Source of the DNA: Nitrospira sp.
Lineage (GTDB): Bacteria > Nitrospirota > Nitrospiria > Nitrospirales > Nitrospiraceae
NCBI GenBank assembly: GCA_029194725.1
Contig: JARFXQ010000005.1
Coordinates: 62,001-126,000 of the forward strand
DNA: 64,000 nucleotides
Direction: 5' to 3'
Made by a program: the position numbers and the translations under genes
The notes under the pieces: generated by a model
The model's input: only the letters and a program-made list of their open reading frames with translations
The model's database searches: none
Told to the model about the DNA's origin: nothing
In this document: in pieces, positions 26,772-35,642 of the stretch
How the letters are laid out: every line of letters begins with the position of its first letter
How positions within the stretch are numbered: position 1 is the stretch's first letter

Positions 26772-27965
26772 ATGGTAGCAAGACTCTCGCAGGTCAATCG
26801 CATTATTTTCTATGCCACGATGATACTCGTCAGTCTTTTGGTGCTTGAGGTCGGATTTCGGACCATACTCGCCTTTTGGATGGGTCCAAGAGTTCTATTC
26901 TATGGCTCGCGTTTCCAACGACAGACCATTAGTCTTGCCGCGCCACCTAAAGCTAATCACACCGTCGGCAGGCACACAAATATTCAGCCGGGATACACGA
27001 AATATTTTCCTAATGAATCGAAGATCGACCATGTCAAGGGGACCGGGGAAACCTTTAAAGTATCCATCAATACACACGGATTTCGCGGTCGAGAATTCAC
27101 CGAAGCAAAGAAAGCAGGAGTCACTCGCATTGTCACGCTTGGGGCATCGTCAACGTTCGGCTTTTTCGACAAAGACGATGAAACATACCCCTACTATCTT
27201 GAGCAGAGGTTAAACGAGGACTCTCCATCGAAGGGCAAGTTTGAAGTTATCAATCTCGGTATTCCTCACCTCCACTCCGAGGAGATACTTGCTCTCTTTC
27301 TTGCGGAAGCGATTCCTTTGCAGCCAGATGTGGTAACCTTCTACGAAGCACTAAATGACGCTGTTAGAGGAAACCCCAGGACAAATGAAAGTAACTCACC
27401 AGACACTACCTTGAGTAAGACACTGTCGCCTCTCTACCTGTTGAAGGCTACGTATGGGATTGTGCGTGACCACCTCGTCATGGTCAGATTTGTCGACAGC
27501 CTGCGATGGCCCAAGATCACTGAGCTGACTTTCAACAAGAGGCAAGCTGATGATCACATTACTGGTACGAGTGAACACTTCATCGGCAATGTCGACATGC
27601 TGTACAAGAAATGCCAACGACGTGGAATCACTTTTGTGGCTCTCAAGCAGCAAGCGAAGTCCTACATAGTCCCGGATGCTGATATGAAGGGTGTCACGTA
27701 TGCACAAGAAGTTCAAATGGTCAAAGACAAGCTAGATAGAGCAGGTACAATTACGTTCTACGAACTCGTCTTTCTTACGCATAACATTCTAACTACGAAT
27801 CTAGAGAATTGGGCGACCTCCAACAGTGTACCACTTGTGAACATTGTGAAGGTGCTCGATCAGGACAGGAATGTCTTGCTTAGCTTGGTGCACCTTGCTC
27901 CTCAAGGTAATCGCATGATTGCAGATGCATTAGCCGGGGAGATCAAGCGGTTGATTGACCGCTAA
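26772..27965 (+). CDS. SGNH/GDSL-type hydrolase, membrane-anchored
   Basis: 397 residues from the ATG at 26772, which follows GGAGGAGG; an upstream in-frame ATG at 26748 lacks this. One N-terminal membrane segment (about residues 10-35), then an SGNH-like domain: TLGASSTFGF holds the probable nucleophile Ser, NLGIPHLHSEE and YEALNDAVRG correspond to blocks II and III, and VHLAPQGNRMI contains the catalytic His. The usual Asp three residues before that His is replaced by Ser. Base composition is more AT-rich than its neighbours, suggesting transfer. Possibly a surface-polysaccharide O-acetyl modifying enzyme. Confidence 0.75.
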   Translation: MVARLSQVNRIIFYATMILVSLLVLEVGFRTILAFWMGPRVLFYGSRFQRQTISLAAPPKANHTVGRHTNIQPGYTKYFPNESKIDHVKGTGETFKVSINTHGFRGREFTEAKKAGVTRIVTLGASSTFGFFDKDDETYPYYLEQRLNEDSPSKGKFEVINLGIPHLHSEEILALFLAEAIPLQPDVVTFYEALNDAVRGNPRTNESNSPDTTLSKTLSPLYLLKATYGIVRDHLVMVRFVDSLRWPKITELTFNKRQADDHITGTSEHFIGNVDMLYKKCQRRGITFVALKQQAKSYIVPDADMKGVTYAQEVQMVKDKLDRAGTITFYELVFLTHNILTTNLENWATSNSVPLVNIVKVLDQDRNVLLSLVHLAPQGNRMIADALAGEIKRLIDR

Positions 27966-28105
27966 GTTTGAATGCACGCCTTCGCCGCTTGGCCGTCTTA
28001 CCGTGAAGTTTCGTGATCATTTCTCGAAGAATCTCGATGAGTCGGTCGCCTGCCGCCATTCTTTCATCATCGCAACCTAATCCATCCATCTTGCGCCTCC
28101 GGCTG

Positions 28106-28656
28106 GTGGCATCGCTCATTGACCCGCAGACTTTGCGCTGGATCGGGTTCAGCCGTTTTGAGGCCGACGAATGCGCGACGGTACCGGAGTGGCAGCAACT
28201 GGCTCCGCATGCGGAAGCGGGTGCAGTGTGGTGGACAAGCTGGTCAGTATCGATAATTGTCTGGCGCTCCGTTCCGCCAAGGGGTTGAGCGAGGGCGAGG
28301 TGATCGAGACAGGACGCTACCGGTTCCGCTTTCTGGCGACGCCGCAAGTTCCCTATTGCTGGGAAGCGGGGCTGTTGTTCGAAGAAACAGAACGGACGCT
28401 TCTGTGTTCGGATCTCTTTCACCAAAACTGGGACGTCGAACCGATGACGGAGTCGGAAGTGATCGACCGCTGCCGAGAAACGTTGGCGGACTATGTGCCC
28501 TCTTGTTCGTTGACGGAGGCGACGTTGCATCGGTTGGCGGCGCTGCAACCAAAGCGGCTCGCCACCATGCACGGATCGGTCTACGTGGGCGATGGAAGCA
28601 AAGCGATTCACGATCTGGCTACTGTTTGGCGAGAGGTCCTTGGCTCACCGTCATGA
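28106..28656 (+). pseudogene. Oxygen-binding di-iron MBL-fold protein, N-truncated and frameshifted copy
   Basis: Matches residues 53 to the end of the intact copy at 32173-32904. Starts at [15 protein letters not shown], where the metal His is replaced by Arg (SRFEADE), shifts frame in the region [11 protein letters not shown], and continues as [13 protein letters not shown] to the stop. Residues for DYQQGPLAN are deleted. The 100 bp upstream still resemble the region upstream of the intact copy, so the promoter-proximal part of the gene was deleted internally. Confidence 0.88.
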
Positions 28657-28825
28657 TCCAGAACGACTTCCCAGTCAAATATGAGGTCATGTAGGCATAT
28701 TGATTTATTGGGATAAATTTACGCACCCGATTCAGTCGATAGTCATGCCTGAGGCGAGGCTCTTATGAGCGAAGAGGGCGGTTCGGAACCATGCATCGTG
28801 ATGAGAAACCTCTCGATAGGTGTTG

Positions 28826-29317
28826 TCACTGGAGCCTGCGTTCGATCAAGCGAGCTTCTGCCTCCAGATGTTTGCTCTCCAGCTGCTGTCGTTGTTGCCG
28901 GAGGTCCTCCATGGCCTTCACATACTGGCGGCGATTCTGTTGCCACTGAGCAAGCATCTGAACCTGAGTCTTCTCCTCCCGGCTCAGCTGGACCTGTTGA
29001 AGGGTATCGCGCGTCAAGACAAGATGGTTGCGCTGCAGTACCCATTGCTGCTGCTGAAGTCGCCAGCCGGACAGGTCCAATGCCTGCAGTTCCTGCAAGG
29101 CTGGATCGGTCCCTGCCGGCGACTGCTGAACATCGTTCATGCGTTTCGACACCATATTGATGTTGACGTTCAATTGCGCGATGCCATTGCTCAAGAGGCC
29201 GAGGACCGGATCATCGGGAGGGGCAGGCTCACGCTGTCTCTGACCGGTGTCGGCACAAGCTGCGATACTGATGGCAAGCACACTTCCGACAAGCACCCTC
29301 AGTCCACGTCTGTTCAT
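28826..29317 (-). CDS. Coiled-coil lipoprotein of unknown function
   Basis: 163 residues from the ATG at 29317, preceded by CGGAGGATGT; an upstream in-frame start lacks it. Lipobox LAISIAAC. The rest is Gln/Glu/Arg-rich helix (LQQQQWVLQRNHL, LRQQRQQLESKHLEAEARLI), a probable coiled coil. It is followed on the same strand, after a short gap upstream, by another lipoprotein gene, so the two may form an envelope operon. Confidence 0.72.
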   Translation of the reverse strand: MNRRGLRVLVGSVLAISIAACADTGQRQREPAPPDDPVLGLLSNGIAQLNVNINMVSKRMNDVQQSPAGTDPALQELQALDLSGWRLQQQQWVLQRNHLVLTRDTLQQVQLSREEKTQVQMLAQWQQNRRQYVKAMEDLRQQRQQLESKHLEAEARLIERRLQ

Positions 29318-29327
29318 ACATCCTCCG

Positions 29328-29990
29328 TTACGAACGATCCATCGCATCCGTCCGCCGGCGAGCATGATGTCCTAACGATTCATGTCGGACGTTCAGCTGG
29401 TTGTTGCTCCTCACCATCTCCTCTTCCTCGATGGAGGAGTGGGCCCGTGACCCTGGTTTGCCGGATGGGATGCCGCTCTGTGGGCCAGATCCATCGGTAT
29501 ATCTGATTGCCGTTCCCGTGAGGATTCGCACGGTTTCATGATACTCATACGGAACCGCCATGCTGCCGAATGGAACCCCACCCCAAGGACCCCAGCCCCC
29601 GTAAAGACCGCCATACATGCCATATCCCCAGGGGCCTCCGTAGTATGGGCTATTGTAGCCCCACGGGCCATAGATGGGCTGATAGGTCTCCCGGCGTATC
29701 GTCCGAGTTTGTGGTTGTGTAAACACCACGGCATCGGCGCCGAGGGCAGCGGCTCGATTCAGGATCTTGTGTTGCATGCTCCCGAAACTGAGCCAGCTGT
29801 CGTCGATCCGTAACTCCGCGAGGTCGCGATGCGGCCTCGTCGGGGTCTGTCTCAATACGGCGACCTCCTCTGCAGACCCCTTGGGGGGAAAGGTGTCGTT
29901 GGTGAGCAGGATGGTATCCACGCTTGTGCATGCAGAGAAGCATAGACAGAGACCGATGATGACAGGACCGGTGGCAATGTATCGTTTCAT
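29328..29990 (-). CDS. Lipoprotein with Gly/Tyr/Trp/Pro-rich segment
   Basis: 220 residues from the ATG at 29990 (GAGG upstream). Signal with lipobox CFSAC. A conserved-looking domain (about 25-105: VAVLRQTPTRPHRDLAELRI ... ALGADAVVFTQ) is followed by a low-complexity part (YGPWGYNSPYYGGPWGYGMY) and a charged tail. The first domain resembles small bacterial lipoproteins of the YajG/heavy-metal-binding-like fold, but I cannot name the family. Confidence 0.68.
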   Translation of the reverse strand: MKRYIATGPVIIGLCLCFSACTSVDTILLTNDTFPPKGSAEEVAVLRQTPTRPHRDLAELRIDDSWLSFGSMQHKILNRAAALGADAVVFTQPQTRTIRRETYQPIYGPWGYNSPYYGGPWGYGMYGGLYGGWGPWGGVPFGSMAVPYEYHETVRILTGTAIRYTDGSGPQSGIPSGKPGSRAHSSIEEEEMVRSNNQLNVRHESLGHHARRRTDAMDRS

Positions 29991-30420
29991 CCGAAGCCTC
30001 GTGTCAGCCTTGAGCCACCTGCATTTATCGACGGCACGTTCGGCTGCGGCAAAGCGGCGCAGCTCGTCGGTTCCCCTCCGTCCGATAGAATACAAGGCAA
30101 AATCCTGGTCCCTCAGCCGATCGCTCACCATCGGCCTAGATAACGTAATTGGATCGTGTGAAAGCTTCTCTCATTTGAACAAACAAATGCAATCCCGATC
30201 CGAAGAGAGGAAGCAAAAGGCCATGACTCTTCCTACCGAGACTCTGTTTCCAAGGAAAGCATCAACACCTGTAGGTCTCGCCGTCCAGTACGCACTGGAA
30301 TTCAACCTGACGCTGGTTGCTTTCCTCGCCGCGAACGGATTTATGATCTGCGTGGGAAAAGAGCTTCTGTGGTAAGGGGATCAGTAGGGGGTGCACCAAG
30401 GTCTGACCCTGAAGTCTCTG
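29991..30420. other. About 430 bp without a recognised gene
   Basis: Lies upstream of the lipoprotein gene on the minus strand and before decayed dsbA/hicA copies on the plus strand. Short frames here have no ribosome sites or recognisable products. Its left part should hold the lipoprotein promoter. Confidence 0.4.
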
Positions 30421-30479
30421 GAAGGTTGGATTTGAACGGGCGGAAGGAGCCAATTCCGCGGGCGGGACAGGGAAGATGA
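30421..30479 (+). pseudogene. 3' fragment of a dsbA-like gene, copy C
   Basis: Reads LDLNGRKEPIPRAGQGR and stop, matching the last 17 codons of the gene at 22301-23074 with a few changes. It sits 90 bp before a decayed hicA, the same gene order as at 22.3-24.9 kb. Confidence 0.75.
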
Positions 30480-30569
30480 CCAATACGACTGGCTGGAATC
30501 ATTACCTACCCCAGAGTACACTATTCGCACGGTGAACGGCAGACTCAGATCTCCGGAGTGCAAAACTAG

Positions 30570-30766
30570 ATGCCTCCAAAAATCAGGGAGCTGATAGCTG
30601 AGCTGACGAAGGCCGGATTCAGGGATCGAGGAGGTAAGGGAGTCATCGAAACTTTGTTCATCCACGAGTGATGAAACCCGTTACCCTATCGGGAAAGCCA
30701 GGCGACGATGCCAAGCAGTACCAGCTCCGCGCTGTCCGGTCAGCCATAGAGGAGACCAAAAAATGA
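30570..30766 (+). pseudogene. hicA: hicA toxin gene, second copy, frameshifted, with the first codons of hicB
   Basis: Starts MPPKIRELIAELTKAGFRDRG; a base is missing in the Gly-Lys-Gly-Ser-His region (GGTAAGGGAGTC against GGTAAAGGAAGTC in copy 1), so the frame ends early at HE-stop. The original end AIEETKK-stop at 30764-30766 overlaps a hicB start (ATGA at 30763). hicB itself is cut after about eight codons, where unrelated sequence begins. Confidence 0.82.
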
Positions 30767-30781
30767 AAGAGAGTGCCAGAT

Positions 30782-31216
30782 ATGCAAATGCACGTTCAAG
30801 TCCTGTTATCGGACCCGGCGTCCATTGAGAAAGCAGGATTGATTGATCAGATCAAGCTTGCGCGGCCATCCACTCCTTGGCAATGCACCAAAATCAACAT
30901 GGATGGAGCCATCTTTAACTTGACTGCGCTTCCGCATGAAGCAGGGCAATACACCCGGTGGGTTTGTGTCAGCAATTCTGTGGCTTGGCGTGGCAAGCTC
31001 GGACCTGCGGATGTTTTGCCTGTAATAGAAGAAAAGGCAGCTCGTCTGACACGTTACAAGTTAGCTGCTCTACGTATTGAGCTGCTTTTAGTGGTTGATA
31101 CGACACGTGCATCTGGGATGGTGCGGTGGAATCCCGCTCAGGCTTTTCCATCTCTGCACGGGTTCGATGCGATCTATCTGTACTTTCACCCAGAAGAGCT
31201 GCTTCGCATCAATTAG
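30782..31216 (+). CDS. Hypothetical protein fused behind a hicB start
   Basis: 144 residues from the ATG at 30782 (MQMHVQVLLSDPASIEKAGL). No family recognised. Its C-terminal part (IELLLVVDTTRASGMV, then FDAIYLYFHPEELLRI) is of a type often seen at the ends of uncharacterised proteins, so it may be the tail of a larger gene truncated at its 5' end by the rearrangement that removed hicB. It could be translated using the old hicB ribosome site. Confidence 0.5.
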   Translation: MQMHVQVLLSDPASIEKAGLIDQIKLARPSTPWQCTKINMDGAIFNLTALPHEAGQYTRWVCVSNSVAWRGKLGPADVLPVIEEKAARLTRYKLAALRIELLLVVDTTRASGMVRWNPAQAFPSLHGFDAIYLYFHPEELLRIN

Positions 31217-31340
31217 GATTTGTACATGGGATCAGAGTCAGCCTGCTGACATTGTTTAATCATCTCCACCTAATGGGGGCATGTTGAAGCTCGATTGGGC
31301 GGTGCGTATGATTCGTACGGCTTCACTCTTAGGAGGCTCT

Positions 31341-31469
31341 ATGGCGAAGATCACCGAGATCGCTCCGGACCTATTCCGCATCACGACCTTCGTTGAACCG
31401 TTCAATATTCAGTTCAGTCAATTCTTGATGCGCGACGATCAGCCGCTGCTGTTCCATACTGGCCCGTGA
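31341..31469 (+). pseudogene. Oxygen-binding di-iron MBL-fold protein, N-terminal fragment
   Basis: Encodes only residues 1-42 ([20 protein letters not shown] to LLFHTGP), then a stop (TGA where the intact copy at 32173 has CGG for Arg43), and homology ends. The ribosome site (TAGGAGG) is retained and the upstream 45 bp resemble those of the intact copy. It is nearly complementary to the fragment at 28106, which begins at residue 53. Confidence 0.88.
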
Positions 31470-31612
31470 GCCATATTGGTCTTCAGATCAGATAGGGGCT
31501 GGTATGAATCGTGACTTGTTAGGTGCCTTGCTGCCCGGATTCCTACCATCGGATACCCTCATTGACTTCTTCTGCGTCGGTCTCTAGACTTCGCCGGTCT
31601 TTTATAGAGATC

Positions 31613-31930
31613 ATGGATCAAGAATCCCTCGCGCAAATCCAGCAGCTCATCGCGTCAGCGACCGATACCATTCGGGAAGAGATTGCCGACTCCAAACGGC
31701 ACGCTGGTGTCCTGGCGGAAGGGCTCCGTCACGAACTTCAGCTCATTGCCGAAGGATTTCAGATGCATCTCGACCGGCGTCATGCCGAGGATCGCTCCTT
31801 CCTTGAAGAGCAATTCCGAGAAACACGCGCACTTATCCAACTCTCATATGGTCAGATTCAGGAACGGGTAGAGCGGTTGGAGCAGCGGGTTCGAACCATC
31901 GAGCAGCATCTCGGCCTGACGAGGCAGTAG
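31613..31930 (+). CDS. Small coiled-coil protein
   Basis: 105 residues from the ATG at 31613. Helical throughout, with heptad-like spacing at the C-terminal end (IQERVERLEQRVRTIEQHL). No signal peptide. Small soluble coiled-coil proteins of this type are often scaffolds or regulators; no specific function can be given. Confidence 0.6.
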   Translation: MDQESLAQIQQLIASATDTIREEIADSKRHAGVLAEGLRHELQLIAEGFQMHLDRRHAEDRSFLEEQFRETRALIQLSYGQIQERVERLEQRVRTIEQHLGLTRQ

Positions 31931-32172
31931 TGCCCTGTATAAAAGGATCGGCCCCTGTAAAGGCTCGCATACTGTTTTGTGAAGTTGCTGGTTTTGCTTC
32001 CCTTCTTCGGTGAGTGGCCAGCTTCACATGAGGTTTTGGGCCGATTTTTAGCGGAACGTGGATAAGTCAGTAACCTGCCGCCACCCTTTTACCATCCCGG
32101 CCTCGACCATCTGTATTGCACCTTGATCTGCCGGTGCGTATGATCGCGCAGTCCCGCTCTTGAGGAGGTTCT

Positions 32173-32904
32173 ATGGCTAAGATCACCGAGATCGCTCCAG
32201 ACCTATTCCGAATCACAACGTTCGTTGAACCGTTCAATATCCAGTTCAGTCAGTTCTTGGTGCGCGACGATCAACCGTTGCTGTTCCATACCGGCCCGCG
32301 GGCCCTGTTTCCGGAGGTCAAAGCCGCCGTGGCGTCGCTCATTGATCCAAAGACGTTGCGCTGGATCGGGTTCAGCCATTTCGAGTCCGACGAATGTGCG
32401 ACGGTGCCGGAGTGGCAGCAACTTGCTCCGCATGCGGAAGCGGTGTGCAGTGTGGTGGGCAAGATGGTGAGCGTCGATGATTGTCTGGCGCTTCGTCCCG
32501 CCAAAGGAATGGCCGACGGCGAGGTAATCGAAATTGGGAAATACCGGTTCCGTTTTTTGTCGACGCCGCATGTGCCCCATTGCTGGGAAGCGGGGCTGCT
32601 GTTCGAAGAAGCGGAACGGACGCTCCTGTGTTCGGATCTCTTTCACCAAAACGGGGACGTCGAACCGATGACGGAGTCAGACGTGATCGGCCGTTGTCGG
32701 AAGACGCTGGTGGACTATCAGCAAGGTCCGTTGGCAAATTATGTCCCCTATTGTTCGTTGACGGAGGCGACGTTGCACCGGTTGGCGGCGCTGCAACCAA
32801 AGCGTCTTGCCACGATGCACGGATCGGTCTATATCGGCGATGGGAGGAAAGCGCTCCACGATCTGGCTTCTGTTTGGCGAGATGTCCTCAGCTCACCGTC
32901 ATGA
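32173..32904 (+). CDS. Oxygen-binding di-iron MBL-fold protein (ODP family), intact copy
   Basis: 243 residues; ribosome site GAGGAGG 6-7 nt before ATG. Metallo-beta-lactamase fold with the di-iron pattern H-x-E-x-D (His69, Glu71, Asp73 in SHFESDE), a further His in STPHVPH, Asp in CSDLFHQ and the last His in ATMHGSV. Resembles flavo-diiron and methyl-accepting ODP proteins that bind oxygen or NO, but there is no flavodoxin domain. Two broken paralogues lie upstream at 28106 and 31341. Role probably oxygen sensing or detoxification. Confidence 0.87.
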   Translation: MAKITEIAPDLFRITTFVEPFNIQFSQFLVRDDQPLLFHTGPRALFPEVKAAVASLIDPKTLRWIGFSHFESDECATVPEWQQLAPHAEAVCSVVGKMVSVDDCLALRPAKGMADGEVIEIGKYRFRFLSTPHVPHCWEAGLLFEEAERTLLCSDLFHQNGDVEPMTESDVIGRCRKTLVDYQQGPLANYVPYCSLTEATLHRLAALQPKRLATMHGSVYIGDGRKALHDLASVWRDVLSSPS

Positions 32905-33002
32905 TCAAAAACAGCTGATTTATGATCAGTTAGCCACAGTCACCACCGAATCCTGGTATCAACTGATCGGCCTACAAGCCAAGTGTTGTTTGTTCGCCCA
33001 CG

Positions 33003-33971
33003 ATGTTCTTCTTGCTCTGGTTGCTCTTCGCGTTGGTGGGTGTCGCTGTTGTCATTACGATCTGGTTTGGAATTGATACCAGGCGAGCCTATGCACGAAT
33101 CACAGGTAACAGTACACTCTTGTCCTCGCCGCTGGGAGATGTTGAGTTCAAGCGAGGAGGGACGGGTGTTCCGGTTCTGGTTGTCCATGGAAGTGGAGGG
33201 GGCTTCGACCAAGGTGAACTCATTGCAAAGGCAATCCTAGACGAACGTTTCGATTGGATCGCGCCGTCTCGCTTCGGATATTTGCGCTCGACCTTTTATC
33301 AAGGCGCGACGTTCGATAACCAGGCTGAGGCCTACGCTCACCTTCTCGACAGTCTTGGCCTCTCAAAGGTTGCCGTCTTAGCACTATCTCACGGTGGCCC
33401 GTCGGCACTTCTATTCGCGGCTCTGTACCCGGAGCGGGTATCCTCGCTGACGCTTCTGTCCTCTGGCGTTGCCTCATCGTCAGAGGTGGGTCAGGCAGAG
33501 GCGAACCAAAAAGGTGCGGCGCTGACGGCGATCTTCAAGTTTGAAATTTTCTACTGGGTTGTCAGGAAGTTTCTGCGCAATCGGCTGATGCAGTTGATGG
33601 GCGCTAGCGATAATGTGATAGCAGACTTGACCACAGAGCAACGTACCCTAGTCAATCGGCTGATCGACTACATGGCTCCGGTTGTGCCTCGCTACGAGGG
33701 CGTCGCCTTTGACAGCAAGGCAACGATGCCCAATGAACGGGTAGCGGCTATTCGGGCTCCGACGCTCATCGTCCATGCGATGGACGACAGCCTTCAGCTT
33801 TTTCACAACGCTGAGTACGCGGCGACCCACATTCCTGGGGCCCGCTTAGTACCTTTCAATCGGGGCGGCCACGTCCTGCTAGCAGTCGAGCAGTCAGCTA
33901 TTCAAGCGGAAGTCAGACGGTTTATCCTGACCCACGCTGGCAGGTCTCAATCGGTAACCAAGATGGAATGA
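33003..33971 (+). CDS. Alpha/beta hydrolase with N-terminal membrane anchor
   Basis: 322 residues. One membrane segment at residues 1-25 (FFLLWLLFALVGVAVVITIW). Hydrolase core: oxyanion region VVHGSGGG, nucleophile elbow ALSHGGPSA with Ser, acid in HAMDDSLQLF and catalytic His in NRGGHVLLAV. Substrate not deducible; relatives include esterases and haloperoxidase-like hydrolases. Confidence 0.87.
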   Translation: MFFLLWLLFALVGVAVVITIWFGIDTRRAYARITGNSTLLSSPLGDVEFKRGGTGVPVLVVHGSGGGFDQGELIAKAILDERFDWIAPSRFGYLRSTFYQGATFDNQAEAYAHLLDSLGLSKVAVLALSHGGPSALLFAALYPERVSSLTLLSSGVASSSEVGQAEANQKGAALTAIFKFEIFYWVVRKFLRNRLMQLMGASDNVIADLTTEQRTLVNRLIDYMAPVVPRYEGVAFDSKATMPNERVAAIRAPTLIVHAMDDSLQLFHNAEYAATHIPGARLVPFNRGGHVLLAVEQSAIQAEVRRFILTHAGRSQSVTKME

Positions 33972-34096
33972 TGGCCACTTCAGCGGAGCTTGACCCAAGG
34001 CAACGAACAGGTTGAGAATATACTTCAAGTCGAAGATTCATAACTGAAGCTGGTCTAGCTACAGGTTGTTTGGCTCTGACAGCAAACACAGGGAAC

Positions 34097-34723
34097 ATGA
34101 AGATCACCGTAATTGGAGCTTCGGCCGGAGTGGGACTCCAAGCCACCCGACTTGCCCTTGAAAAGGGGCATGAGGTTATCAGCCTATCGCGCCGCACCAT
34201 TCCCCTTCCGGATCACGCTAAGCTCAAGAGGGTACAGGGTAGTGCGACAAACCCAAGTGATGTGCGGGCCGCAGTGGATGAAGCAGACGCCATTCTTGTG
34301 ACCCTCGGGGTTAAAAGCCCCTTTGCCACCACCCTGTTTTCCGACTCTGCGCGCCTCTTGCTACAGCTGCAACAGGAGACCGGTTCCTCCCCAACGCTCA
34401 TCGTGTTAACCGGTTTTGGTGCAGGCGACAGCTGGAGCTATAACTCTCTTCCAATGAAGCTCCTCTTTACCTTGCTTCTCAAGGCAGTCTATGCAGACAA
34501 GAGTGAGCAGGAGCGTGTGATAGCCAGTGGATATCGACGTTGGGAAATCGTGCGCCCAGGCCGGTTAACCAACGGCGCCATGACAGGCCATTATCGCGTG
34601 ATGGACAAGCTTGTGGAAGGAATGAGAGTGGGTGCCATTTCCCGTTCTGATGTGGCGCATTTCATGGTGGCCCAAGCTGAGCAGCCGACATACCTCGGCA
34701 AGTCTGTTGCGCTCACCTACTGA
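34097..34723 (+). CDS. NAD(P)-binding SDR-like protein
   Basis: 208 residues from the ATG at 34097 (MKITVIGASAGVG), preceded by AGGGA. The Rossmann glycine motif GASAGVG and the segments VISLSRR, DAILVTLGV and IVRPGRLTNG identify the atypical short-chain dehydrogenase group (NAD(P)H-binding, SDR_a5/BVR-B-like). The YxxxK catalytic pair is not evident. It may be a redox-sensing or reductase protein. Confidence 0.87.
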   Translation: MKITVIGASAGVGLQATRLALEKGHEVISLSRRTIPLPDHAKLKRVQGSATNPSDVRAAVDEADAILVTLGVKSPFATTLFSDSARLLLQLQQETGSSPTLIVLTGFGAGDSWSYNSLPMKLLFTLLLKAVYADKSEQERVIASGYRRWEIVRPGRLTNGAMTGHYRVMDKLVEGMRVGAISRSDVAHFMVAQAEQPTYLGKSVALTY

Positions 34724-34734
34724 TAACCATGTGC

Positions 34735-34983
34735 CGTCTCTCGTTTCGGAACGACTCGCACTTCTTCCAGGTCTTGCAAATCCGACCAAGCGGTTGATGT
34801 CAGTGCGTGATGGATCGATGGCGTCCAGACATTTCTTGAACCTGGCCGCACCTTCAGAAGAACTCGGTCCTCGTGCCAATAGCTGCTGGTTCCATGCTTC
34901 CACATCGCCAGGCTCGTGTGGTTTTACCGTTTGCTCAAGCCACTTCACGACTCCCTTTCGGTCGAATTGACCTTCACCGCAGG
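34735..34983 (-). pseudogene. DUF5069 gene fragment
   Basis: Matches the C-terminal half of the intact DUF5069 gene at 37642-38100 at DNA level with roughly nine of ten bases the same. Compared with it, a base is gained in AGCGGTTGATG and one lost in CCCTTTCGG, so the frame breaks twice. Reads VVKWLEQTVKPHEPGDVEAW in its best frame. The N-terminal half is absent. Confidence 0.85.
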
Positions 34984-35642
34984 GTTCTTGACAACGCGTT
35001 TTGAACCCTTACCGGGATGAATTAAGCACAGGTAGACGCTATGCTGAACTACCGGCGCATCCGGCGTCGTTTCCGAGCATTTTGGACCGTTATCCAGGAT
35101 CAGGGGCTCCGGCAACGGCCGAGCAAAAGACAGCCGATCGACAATCCGGCACACCCTACCGACGAGGGATTGGTAAACTAAAGCCGCATTGCTACCGTCT
35201 TGATGCTACGTGGAATTTTTTGAGGATGACGTGACCTCTGCTGGTCGAAGGAAATGCGGTTTTCGACCAAGTTGCAGATCATTCCAGATATAGAAGTTGA
35301 CTACTCGGAAGAGGTACAAGAACGTTTGTCCGTAGCCTGCTAGAACATCTCCACGATACCGAATGTGGTGGTTCGCCTCACCGTCAGCCGATTTCGCAGC
35401 AAAGGACCAAGAGGAATGGTTCGCAGATGATTGTGATAGTAGGGATGAGTCTTGCCGGCTCGCTGTTTCCATGTCAGCAAGTGGTTTGTCAACAACCTGC
35501 CGATGTACTTCAATACAAACCATTGCTTAATTTTGTATATGCGACGAGGGGATGAACCTATCAATCTGAAAATGGCCTCGGCAGTTCGGGCATAGGTCTG
35601 GATCAGCATTCAGGTTTTGAGCGACGTAGAAAGGGAAGTTCC
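34984..35642. other. About 660 bp without a confident gene
   Basis: Two minus-strand frames (35206-35523 and 35340-35609) overlap in different phases, and neither resembles a known family. One reads RIYKIKQWFVLKYIGRLL and could be a decayed gene. The right end carries the ribosome site and presumably the promoter of the multicopper oxidase gene. Confidence 0.4.

Noticed and set aside
28171-28656. Independent 161-residue protein
   Set aside because: It is the frame-shifted C-terminal part of a decayed di-iron MBL gene; the preceding frame holds its missing upstream part.
34565-34948. 127-codon minus-strand reading as a gene
   Set aside because: It overlaps the end of the intact SDR-like gene and is one frame of the broken DUF5069 copy; the reading switches frame relative to the intact gene at 37642.
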